Source: JAMPXD01 sp041481895
GTDB taxonomy: Bacteria; Desulfobacterota; Desulfuromonadia; Geobacterales; Geobacteraceae
DNA: 18,209 nt
NCBI GenBank assembly: GCA_041481895.1
Contig: JBGPCQ010000048.1
Coordinates: forward strand, 1-18,209
Reading direction: 5' to 3'
The notes below the pieces were generated by a model, which ran no database searches, was not told the origin of the DNA, and worked only from the letters and a program-made list of their open reading frames with translations. The position numbers were made by a program, and so were the translations under genes. Shown piece after piece: positions 1 through 5,842 of the stretch. The stretch's first letter is position 1, and each line of letters starts with the position of its first letter.

Positions 1-26
1 CGTAATTTAATTAACCGTTCATGACA

Positions 27-1064
27 CTAGATAAGCTTGCGGGGTTCCCGGGTATTCGTGCCGAATTCAGCCAGAAGCCGTGCGGTCAGCATTTTTTCCG
101 TCTCAAGCATGGCCACGTTGTCGGCCGGCACATTATCGACCTTCCCCCCCGCCATCATCCCGTGCCCGCCGGCTGTCCCTTTTCCGAGCACAAGCCGTTT
201 GACGACCTCTCCCATATTGAGATCGTGCCGTATGGTGCGGATCGAGATGATCATTTCACCGGCGTATTGCCCCATGCAGAGCACGATTTCAATCCCTTCA
301 AGCCTGAGGAGAAAATCCGCCATTTCGGCCACAATCTCGGGGAACATTATGGTACCGAGGCTGGCGATCACTATCCTGTCATAAATTTTAGTATTTTCCA
401 GTGCAGTGTTGACCGTGAGGAAGTATTCCCTGGACAGTTTGGGGTGGGTTATCTCGTAGAGAAGTTTCTTGTTGGTTAACGGAAACAGACGGAGATAGGC
501 ATCCCTGTCAGGCCTGTTTGCCTCTCGCCCGAGATCCTGTGTTTCCGACTTTATGGCATAAAACAGCGCTGTCGCCAGCTTGGTGCCGATGGTGATCTCC
601 TGGGCCACGAGGTACTCATAGAGAATGGTCGCGGTGACCCCGTAATCTTCCCGGACATCGACCCATCTGCATTCATTGCTTAACTCCTTCAAAGGATGGT
701 GGTCTATGATAATGTCCACCCTCGATCCGGGCGGAAGGGAATTATTGCCGGTGCCGGGCTGCGTATCGAGCATGCACACAACCTGAAATTCCTTGAGATT
801 GATGAGGCTGAGCGGTGTAAGGACGATATCCAGCTCTTTAGCCATGGCAACGTTCTCACTCCGGGCAATCATCCCGGAAAAAGCTATCACCGCATCCCTG
901 TTAAGTTTCATAATGAAAAAATGGCGGAGTGCCGCTGCCGAAGCCAGACAATCCGGGTCCGGATTGTCGTGAACGAATATTACGATTTTTCCTCTTCCCC
1001 TGACCCAGTCGAGCATGGCGTCAGTAAATATCTTTATGTTAGCAGACCCTTGAACGGAAAACAT
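27..1064 (-). CDS. DHH-DHHA1 phosphoesterase (NrnA-like nanoRNase/pAp phosphatase family)
   Basis: A cytoplasmic metal-dependent phosphoesterase of the DHH superfamily, 345 residues from the chosen start. Seen: motif I HDNPDPD at residues 32-38, an Asp in MLDTQPG near 100, the signature DHH at 121-123, an Asp in SETQDLG near 177, and the glycine-rich DHHA1 motif GGHGMMAGG near 299-307. This two-domain arrangement without other modules is typical of NrnA-type enzymes, which hydrolyse short oligoribonucleotides, pAp, or linear pApA from c-di-AMP breakdown; the substrate here is inferred only. The start at 1064 is preferred because CGAGGTGACC stands directly before its ATG. An in-frame ATG at 1088 would add eight residues but has no Shine-Dalgarno. 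A terminator upstream (1277-1309) and a candidate promoter (1148-1175) suggest a separate transcription unit. Confidence 0.88.
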   Translation of the reverse strand: MFSVQGSANIKIFTDAMLDWVRGRGKIVIFVHDNPDPDCLASAAALRHFFIMKLNRDAVIAFSGMIARSENVAMAKELDIVLTPLSLINLKEFQVVCMLDTQPGTGNNSLPPGSRVDIIIDHHPLKELSNECRWVDVREDYGVTATILYEYLVAQEITIGTKLATALFYAIKSETQDLGREANRPDRDAYLRLFPLTNKKLLYEITHPKLSREYFLTVNTALENTKIYDRIVIASLGTIMFPEIVAEMADFLLRLEGIEIVLCMGQYAGEMIISIRTIRHDLNMGEVVKRLVLGKGTAGGHGMMAGGKVDNVPADNVAMLETEKMLTARLLAEFGTNTREPRKLI

Positions 1065-1118
1065 GGTCACCTCGTGCGTATCGGCCATTTATACAGAGTT
1101 GCATTCAACATGAATTTT

Positions 1119-1133
1119 TCGGGAGTTTCCCGA
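1119..1133. repeat. Small perfect hairpin in the leader of the DHH gene
   Basis: TCGGGA, a three-base loop, then TCCCGA make a 6-bp stem about 55 bases before the preferred start of the DHH phosphoesterase, downstream of the candidate promoter. No T-tract follows it in the direction of transcription, so it is not a terminator. It would lie in the 5' untranslated RNA; any role is unknown. Confidence 0.4.
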
Positions 1134-1147
1134 TAGAACCTTCCTCC

Positions 1148-1175
1148 ATTCTACCCCGGCAGCGGCATAAAACAA
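1148..1175 (-). promoter_or_regulatory. Candidate sigma-70 promoter of the DHH gene
   Basis: On the minus strand TTGTTT (1175-1170) and TAGAAT (1153-1148) are separated by 16 bases. The -10 box matches the TATAAT consensus at five of six positions and the -35 only in its TTG. It lies between the terminator of the upstream unit and the DHH gene, where a promoter is expected. This is a motif match only. Confidence 0.4.
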
Positions 1176-1276
1176 CAGGTGACGTACACACACGATAGTA
1201 AATATTAACGAATAGTCAGAGTGCTGCGGGAAATACCTAAAATCCGGTCAGCCGGGCTGAGCAGATGATTTCAGGC

Positions 1277-1309
1277 AAAAAAAAAGAGGGAGAAGTCTTC
1301 TCCCTCTTT
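1277..1309 (-). terminator. Rho-independent terminator after the zinc-ribbon gene
   Basis: AAAGAGGGAGAAG at 1283-1295 is followed, after one base, by its exact complement at 1297-1309. On the minus strand the stem runs into nine consecutive T residues (1285-1277), a strong intrinsic terminator. It sits 27 bases past the stop of the 51-residue zinc-ribbon gene and closes the large upstream gene block. In the plus direction only three T follow, so it is mainly minus-oriented. Confidence 0.9.
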
Positions 1310-1335
1310 CTTGCTGCATGTATGGAACCCGGCTG

Positions 1336-1491
1336 TCAGCCGAGATAAAGGCTAAAGTTCCTGGCCCTGTTTGCCAGTATGGTGGGATCTATTACTTCAC
1401 CGCAACAGGTACATTTCCACGCGTCAAAAGTCCGCACAAAATCATAAAACTTTTCCGAAAACATGCGGCCTTTACATTTAGGACAATTCAT
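1336..1491 (-). CDS. Small zinc-ribbon protein (51 aa)
   Basis: A short reading frame starting MNCPKCKGRM and ending RNFSLYLG, 51 residues. Seen: two cysteine pairs, C3-P-K-C6 and C27-T-C29-C30-G, separated by about 20 residues. This is the layout of a minimal zinc ribbon with a CPKC knuckle and a CxCCG knuckle. The frame begins with ATG preceded by GGGGGGTGAAAAA, a good Shine-Dalgarno, and a perfect terminator follows the stop, so both ends look like a real gene. It has no membrane segment and is too short for an enzyme; a nucleic-acid or protein-binding role is possible but unproven. It lies 136 bases downstream of the comEA-like gene and may have its own promoter or share that transcript. 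Confidence 0.82.
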   Translation of the reverse strand: MNCPKCKGRMFSEKFYDFVRTFDAWKCTCCGEVIDPTILANRARNFSLYLG

Positions 1492-1627
1492 TTTTTCACC
1501 CCCCAGAAGATTTCAACTGCATGGTTAGACACATACGGGTGAATACACCATGCATGCCAAATCAAAACTCTGGACAGCAGGTTTTCTGCTTAAATTTAAT
1601 TTTTCCTTTTTATTCGGGGAGTTAGAA

Positions 1628-2185
1628 TTAATTAAAATATTTTCTCAACATATTTAACTTCTTCTCGCCTATGCCAGGGACCCTCCGCACTGCTTCCAGG
1701 GAGCCAAATTCGCCATTTTCTTGACGGTCAACAAGTATCCTTGTTGCAAGAGCAGGGCCTATTCCCGGCAAGCATCTCCAATCATCGGAATCCATCTGGT
1801 TGGGGTCGAGCGGAATACCCAACAGCATTCTCTCCCGTGCTCTCATGCTTTTCATCGTTATTTCAACTGGTTGGGAAGTCCTCTGGGTTATTACCACGAC
1901 ATCTCCATGCTTTAATCGTGGACCAACAATGGGTTGATCAGGCATTTGAGAAGACTTTACGGGTACCGTCATTTTTATGACATGAGCTACATCTGCCGTT
2001 TCGTCGAATGCAAATATTCCTTGTGACGGGACATCCCCCTTCACCCTCACCATAACACCTCTGGCCGTATATGGCAAAAAGGCCACGGCACCATCCTTAC
2101 CGGATGGTCCGCGGCCTTTTATCAAGGGGAGCGAAAGCAGAACTGCCGCTGCCAGAAACAGGATGAAGCGTCTGCTCCGTTCCAT
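1628..2185 (-). CDS. ComEA-like helix-hairpin-helix DNA-binding protein
   Basis: A 185-residue protein related to ComEA, the membrane-anchored DNA receptor of natural competence. Seen: a basic N-terminus and hydrophobic segment (residues 7-22) acting as signal anchor; a middle region (about 43-72 and 90-110) resembling the SLBB-like domain of ComEA; and a C-terminal pair of helix-hairpin-helix motifs with LPGIGPALA near 139-146 and VPGIGEKKL near 169-177. It should be anchored in the inner membrane with the DNA-binding end outside. The ATG at 2185 shares its A with the TGA stop of cimA (TGATG) and lies four bases after AGGA, so translation is probably coupled. GTG at 2188 is an alternative. 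No other competence gene is visible, so DNA uptake itself is not shown. Confidence 0.82.
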   Translation of the reverse strand: MERSRRFILFLAAAVLLSLPLIKGRGPSGKDGAVAFLPYTARGVMVRVKGDVPSQGIFAFDETADVAHVIKMTVPVKSSQMPDQPIVGPRLKHGDVVVITQRTSQPVEITMKSMRARERMLLGIPLDPNQMDSDDWRCLPGIGPALATRILVDRQENGEFGSLEAVRRVPGIGEKKLNMLRKYFN

Positions 2186-3771
2186 CACTTCCTGGGAGCC
2201 TCTGCCTCCCCGCTCTTATGGAGTTTGAACTCGATACTGTCAATCAGGGCCTGGTACGAAGCTTCGATGATATTATCCGAAACCCCCACAGTACCCCAAC
2301 GGCTTTCCCGGTCCCCTGACTCGATGAGGACCCTGATTGCTGAAGCGGTCCCCTGTCCTGCAGGGAGCACCCGTACCTTGTAATCAAGGAGCTTTACATC
2401 CTTAAGCTTCGGGTAGAACTTTTCCAGGGCTTTACGAATGGCGTTATCAAGTGCGTTGACAGGACCGTTCCCCTCGGCGGCAGTGTGCTCGACCTTCCCT
2501 CCCACCCTTACCATGATGGTGGCTTCGGAAATAGGCTTCTGTTCCTCCTGGCGCTTCTCATCGATAACACGGAAACCTATTACGGAAAAGAATTTTTTAT
2601 GGGTCCCGAGCGCCCGCTTCATCAGGAGTTCGAAAGAAGCCTCGGCCCCTTCGAATTGATAGCCGCGGTTTTCCATCTCCTTTATATTGTCGAGAATTTC
2701 CAGGGTCACCGGGTCCTTGCTGTCCAGATTGATGTTGAATTCCTCAGCCTTGGCAAGGATGTTCGCCCGCCCCGAGAGATCGGAGATAAGCACCCTCGTC
2801 GTATTGCCGACCAGTTCCGGACGCATATGCTCATAGGTTTCAGGATGGCGCTGGATGGCGCTCACGTGCACCCCTCCCTTGTGGGCAAAGGCTGAGTTCC
2901 CGACATACGGCTGATGCTTGTTCGGAGAGAAGTTGGCAAGCTCATACACGAAGCGGGAGAGTTCGCGGAGCTTCTTCAAATGGTCAGGAGTAATGCAGTC
3001 CCGCTTCATTTTCAGCTTCAGGGCCGGGATTATGGAACAGAGATTGGCGTTGCCGCACCTCTCCCCGAACCCGTTGATCGTCCCCTGGACCTGGACTATT
3101 CCCTGGTCAACGGCATGGAGGGAATTGGCGACTGCGCAGTCCGAATCGTTATGGGTATGAATCCCCAACGGGCTCTTTATCTGTTTTTTGACAGCCTTGA
3201 TAATTTCGACCACCTCGAAAGGCATGGTGCCGCCGTTGGTATCACACAGCACGATACAGTCGACTTTGGCCTGTTCCGCCGCTTTCAGGGTTTGTATGGC
3301 ATAGTCGGGATTGGCTTTATAACCATCGAAGAAATGTTCGGCATCATAAAACACCTCCGGAGCCCGCGCTTTCAGGTATTCGAGGGAGTCGTAAATAAGC
3401 TCGAGGTTTTCCTCGAGAGAAATGCGCAACGCCTCACGGACATGGAAATCCCATGTCTTCCCGAAAATGGTTATTGCATCGGGTTCAGCCTGTACCAGGG
3501 TGCGGATATTCTGGTCCTTGTCAGGTGTTATCCTGGCGCGACGGGTGGAGCCGAAGGCGGCAATTTTAGCCTGTAAAAGTTTTTCCTTCTTGATCTCCTT
3601 GAAGAACGCCACATCCTTGGGATTGCTCCCCGGCCATCCCCCCTCGATATAATGGATGCCGATATCGTCCAGTTTATGGGCAATGCGCAGCTTGTCCTCG
3701 ACAAGGAACGAGATGTCCTCAGCTTGAGTCCCGTCACGGAGAGTCGTATCGTAAAGTTTTACCAAGCTCAT
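2185..3771 (-). CDS. cimA: (R)-citramalate synthase
   Basis: Condenses pyruvate with acetyl-CoA to citramalate, the first step of the threonine-independent route to 2-oxobutanoate and isoleucine, known in Geobacter. Seen: 528 residues; DTTLRDGTQ near 8-16 and the metal-binding HTHND at 205-209 of the HMGL/isopropylmalate-synthase TIM barrel; NGFGERCGNANL near 233-244; and a C-terminal regulatory domain of LeuA type from about residue 385. Length and the start MSLVKLYDTTLRDG fit the CimA family of about 530 residues rather than 2-isopropylmalate synthase. The ATG at 3771 follows GAGAGGTGAAGGC. A longer in-frame extension to 3849 exists only because the upstream inverted repeat is open in this frame. 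It lies 93 bases after lysC and is translationally coupled to the comEA-like gene. Confidence 0.93.
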   Translation of the reverse strand: MSLVKLYDTTLRDGTQAEDISFLVEDKLRIAHKLDDIGIHYIEGGWPGSNPKDVAFFKEIKKEKLLQAKIAAFGSTRRARITPDKDQNIRTLVQAEPDAITIFGKTWDFHVREALRISLEENLELIYDSLEYLKARAPEVFYDAEHFFDGYKANPDYAIQTLKAAEQAKVDCIVLCDTNGGTMPFEVVEIIKAVKKQIKSPLGIHTHNDSDCAVANSLHAVDQGIVQVQGTINGFGERCGNANLCSIIPALKLKMKRDCITPDHLKKLRELSRFVYELANFSPNKHQPYVGNSAFAHKGGVHVSAIQRHPETYEHMRPELVGNTTRVLISDLSGRANILAKAEEFNINLDSKDPVTLEILDNIKEMENRGYQFEGAEASFELLMKRALGTHKKFFSVIGFRVIDEKRQEEQKPISEATIMVRVGGKVEHTAAEGNGPVNALDNAIRKALEKFYPKLKDVKLLDYKVRVLPAGQGTASAIRVLIESGDRESRWGTVGVSDNIIEASYQALIDSIEFKLHKSGEAEAPRK

Positions 3772-3787
3772 GCCTTCACCTCTCAAA

Positions 3788-3854
3788 TGAATGCGGAGTG
3801 CGGAATGCGGAATGAAAAATCTTATACCACCGCACTCCGCATTCCGCATTCCGA
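3788..3854. repeat. Inverted repeat of GGAATGC/GGAGTGC units between lysC and cimA
   Basis: The left arm (about 3789-3813) and right arm (3830-3853) are built of TGCGGAATGCGGAGTGCGG-type heptamer units. GAATGCGGAGTGCGG (3789-3803) is exactly complementary to 3830-3844, and CGGAATGCGGAAT (3801-3813) to 3841-3853. The two pairings cross, so only one can fully form at a time. All frames through it give NAECG, IPHSAL or LRIPHSE-like peptides, typical of a dispersed non-coding repeat that creates false N-terminal extensions. It fills most of the 93-base lysC-cimA gap and could weaken or modulate read-through into cimA. Confidence 0.85.
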
Positions 3855-3864
3855 AATCAGCACT

Positions 3865-4359
3865 TTATTCCGCAATCGCTTCCTTGCCGGACATTTCGAA
3901 CGCGGCGTGGAGCACCCTGACCGCAAGTTCCGTGTACTTGCTGTCAATCACCACGGAAACTTTGATCTCCGACGTGGAGATCATCATGATATTTATTCCC
4001 TCCCTGGCAAGGGTCTGGAACATTTTCGTCGCTACGCCTGCATGGCTCCGCATGCCGACACCGACGATGGAAATCTTGGAGATATTCTCATCGGTAACAA
4101 CGTCCCGGGCGCTTATCTCTTTGGCTGTCTCCCTGGTAATGGCGAGCGCTTTCTTGAAATCAGCCTTCGTCACGGTAAAGGTGAAATCGGTCAAACCCGC
4201 TTCACTTACGTTCTGAACGATCATGTCGACGGAAATGGCGGCGTCGGACAAAGGCGACAGTATTTTTGCGGCAATGCCCGGCTTGTCGGGCACGTGCATG
4301 ACAGCTATCTTTGCTTCGTTTTTGTCGTATGCAATACCTGAGACGAGAACTGCTTCCAT
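3865..4359 (-). CDS. Predicted internal-start aspartokinase beta subunit (within lysC)
   Basis: ATG codon 247 of lysC, beginning MEAVLVSGIAYDKN, would give a 164-residue protein made of the two ACT domains only. AAGGAGG lies at 4374-4368, eight bases before this ATG, the same signal and spacing as at the main lysC start. In Bacillus subtilis aspartokinase II and Corynebacterium glutamicum LysC, in-frame internal initiation at the matching place makes the beta subunit of an alpha2-beta2 enzyme. Expression here is inferred from that precedent and the strong ribosome-binding site. Confidence 0.62.
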   Translation of the reverse strand: MEAVLVSGIAYDKNEAKIAVMHVPDKPGIAAKILSPLSDAAISVDMIVQNVSEAGLTDFTFTVTKADFKKALAITRETAKEISARDVVTDENISKISIVGVGMRSHAGVATKMFQTLAREGINIMMISTSEIKVSVVIDSKYTELAVRVLHAAFEMSGKEAIAE

Positions 4360-5097
4360 ATCCTTATCCTCCTTGGTGACCATAGTTCCTGGATTATCAT
4401 TGAAACTCGAACGAACATGCACATCCACATCGTACTTCTTGGCAAACTCCACGGAACGGATCTGCAGGACCTTCGCTCCGAGGCTGGCGAGTTCCAGCAT
4501 CTCGTCATAGGAGACTTTTTCGATCTTTCGGGCATCGGTACAGATGTTCGGGTCCGTCGTATAAACTCCGTCCACGTCGGTATATATTTCGCAGACATCG
4601 GCTTTCAGTGCAGCGGCCAGGGCAACGGCGGAAGTATCCGACCCCCCGCGGCCGAGTGTCGTAACATTCCCTTCACTGTCAACCCCCTGGAACCCGGCGA
4701 CGATCAGGATATCACCATCATTCAGGTCAGCGCGCATCTTCGTGTCGTCAATCTTTTCGATACGAGCTTTGCTGAATACGCTGTCGGTCAGTATGGGGAC
4801 TTGCCAGCCATGGTATGATTTAGCCTTGTACCCCATCGATTTCAGGCTCATGGCAAGGAGAGCGATGGAAACCTGTTCACCCGAAGCTACGAGGACATCA
4901 TACTCCCGGGCATCGGGGAATTCGCAGATATCATTGGCCAATGCCACAAGTTTATTGGTTTCTCCGGACATTGCCGAAACGACAACCACCATGTCGTTGC
5001 CCGCATCATAGGTTTTGGCTACTCTCCTGGCAACATTCCGGATACGTTCAATTGTTCCCATCGAGGTTCCGCCGTATTTTTGGACCACCAGAGCCAT
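3865..5097 (-). CDS. lysC: Aspartate kinase (alpha subunit, full length)
   Basis: Phosphorylates L-aspartate to aspartyl-4-phosphate, the entry to lysine/diaminopimelate, threonine and methionine synthesis. Seen: 410 residues; KYGGTSMG at 7-14, VVVSAMSGETNKL at 38-50, the ASGEQ motif near 71-75, GRGGSDTSA at 149-157 and the TDVDGVYTTDP loop at 173-183 form the amino-acid kinase domain. Two ACT domains follow (about 265-340 and 345-405) for allosteric feedback. This is the short, lysC-type single-function enzyme, not fused to homoserine dehydrogenase. AAGGAGG lies exactly eight bases before the ATG. An internal start at 4359 has the same signal, suggesting a co-encoded beta subunit. A candidate promoter (5219-5247) and two hairpins precede the gene, so it probably starts the lysC-cimA-comEA-like unit. 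Confidence 0.96.
   Translation of the reverse strand: MALVVQKYGGTSMGTIERIRNVARRVAKTYDAGNDMVVVVSAMSGETNKLVALANDICEFPDAREYDVLVASGEQVSIALLAMSLKSMGYKAKSYHGWQVPILTDSVFSKARIEKIDDTKMRADLNDGDILIVAGFQGVDSEGNVTTLGRGGSDTSAVALAAALKADVCEIYTDVDGVYTTDPNICTDARKIEKVSYDEMLELASLGAKVLQIRSVEFAKKYDVDVHVRSSFNDNPGTMVTKEDKDMEAVLVSGIAYDKNEAKIAVMHVPDKPGIAAKILSPLSDAAISVDMIVQNVSEAGLTDFTFTVTKADFKKALAITRETAKEISARDVVTDENISKISIVGVGMRSHAGVATKMFQTLAREGINIMMISTSEIKVSVVIDSKYTELAVRVLHAAFEMSGKEAIAE
4368..4374 (-). promoter_or_regulatory. Internal Shine-Dalgarno inside lysC
   Basis: AAGGAGG on the minus strand, eight bases before ATG codon 247 of lysC. It repeats the signal at 5112-5106 in front of the full-length start. It encodes Lys-Glu-Asp-type codons in frame, so it could be chance, but its strength and position fit a programmed internal start. 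Confidence 0.65.
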
Positions 5098-5122
5098 CTA
5101 CATTTCCTCCTTAAGGCAAGTT

Positions 5123-5154
5123 AGTGTCCATCAGGAAACTCCGGATGTGACACT
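5123..5154. repeat. Interrupted hairpin in the lysC leader
   Basis: AGTGTC and GACACT close the structure, CATC pairs with GATG inside it, and GGA pairs with TCC around a three-base loop; one base on each side and one bulge interrupt the stem. On the minus strand it would form in the lysC leader RNA, ending about 11 bases before the AAGGAGG ribosome-binding site. No T-run follows, so it is not a classical terminator. It may be a regulatory stem or the remnant of a palindromic repeat. Confidence 0.55.
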
Positions 5155-5158
5155 ATTG

Positions 5159-5175
5159 GTTTCCAATTCGGAAAC
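5159..5175. repeat. Second hairpin in the lysC leader
   Basis: GTTTCC (5159-5164) and GGAAAC (5170-5175) form a 6-bp stem with a five-base loop, four bases from the neighbouring larger hairpin. A copy of GGAAAC at 5134-5139 inside that hairpin could compete for the same partner, so alternative folds are possible. Confidence 0.45.
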
Positions 5176-5218
5176 AAGTTAGGTTGATAGGTGAGCCTTT
5201 GTGTGATGTACCTGTCAC

Positions 5219-5247
5219 TTAATATCAAGAAACGTCAAGCCGGTCAA
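5219..5247 (-). promoter_or_regulatory. Candidate sigma-70 promoter of lysC
   Basis: TTGACC (5247-5242) and TATTAA (5224-5219) lie on the minus strand with the ideal 17-base spacing; the boxes match consensus at five and four of six positions. Transcription would begin near 5212 and give a leader of roughly 115 bases containing both hairpins. It lies in the largest intergenic gap between two of the main gene blocks, where a promoter is expected. Confidence 0.5.
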
Positions 5248-5376
5248 AGAGTTTTTTAATAATTTCTGATATTAACCTTGTCGCAGACATCTCCACATCT
5301 CTTCGGACATTATTATCACAGCCCGGCAGTTGATTCAACAGTCGTACATCGATGAAGACACCGCCGGCACCAGGCA

Positions 5377-5841
5377 TTACGCCCGGGGAATATTTTCGAT
5401 CAATTTTTCATACCGGGCGCCATGAGGTGCAAAGGTGACAATCCGGGCATTCTCATCGAGGTAGGTGAATGTTACTGATATTCTCTCGACGGGAAGAAGA
5501 GCCTGGAGGCGTTCCGCCCATTCGACGATGCAGACCCCGGAACCGTAAAAGTATTCTTCGAAACCGAGTTCTATCACATCCGGTTCGCCGGCGAGCCGGT
5601 ACAGGTCGAAATGGTGGAGCTGGAGCCTGCCGGTATACGTATTCACGAGTGTGTAGGTAGGGCTCGTCACATGGACTGAAGGACCAATGCCCAGGCCGAC
5701 AGCCACTCCCCTGGCAAAATGGGTCTTGCCGGAGCCGAGTTCGCCCGTAAGGGCAATGAAATCACCGGCAGAAGCCAGCCTCCCGACCCTTTCTCCCAAG
5801 GCAATGGTCTCTTCAACCCTGCTTGTTACGACCGTCAGCAA
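5377..5841 (-). CDS. tsaE: tRNA N6-threonylcarbamoyladenosine biosynthesis ATPase TsaE
   Basis: The P-loop ATPase partner of TsaB/TsaD in making the t6A37 modification of ANN-decoding tRNAs in the cytoplasm. Seen: 154 residues, the usual size for this family; Walker A GELGSGKT at 33-40; the family-typical SPTYTLVNTY at 60-69, HHFDLYRL at 76-83 and VEWAERL at 106-112. The start is a TTG at 5841, one base after the TGA of the CBS gene, with GGAAGG six bases before it; no ATG or GTG with a ribosome-binding site fits better. TsaB, TsaC and TsaD are not in the window. It ends the acpS-nnr-CBS-tsaE run and is followed by the lysC control region. Confidence 0.94.
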   Translation of the reverse strand: MLTVVTSRVEETIALGERVGRLASAGDFIALTGELGSGKTHFARGVAVGLGIGPSVHVTSPTYTLVNTYTGRLQLHHFDLYRLAGEPDVIELGFEEYFYGSGVCIVEWAERLQALLPVERISVTFTYLDENARIVTFAPHGARYEKLIENIPRA

Positions 5842-5842
5842 T

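Noticed and set aside
1492..1627. GCATGGT/ACCATGC inverted repeat in the leader of the zinc-ribbon gene, considered as a riboswitch such as a GEMM element
   Set aside because: The conserved core and paired helices of c-di-GMP riboswitches are not present.
3772..3849. 26-codon N-terminal extension of cimA
   Set aside because: It consists of translated inverted repeat; the conserved CimA start and a good Shine-Dalgarno are at 3771.
5150..5214. Possible 21-codon GTG-started leader peptide in the lysC leader
   Set aside because: No Shine-Dalgarno and no run of Lys, Thr, Ile or Met codons as attenuation peptides have.
5275..5315. Possible 12-codon leader peptide MSEEMWRCLRQG upstream of lysC
   Set aside because: No clustered regulatory codons, no good ribosome-binding site, and it lies upstream of the best promoter candidate.
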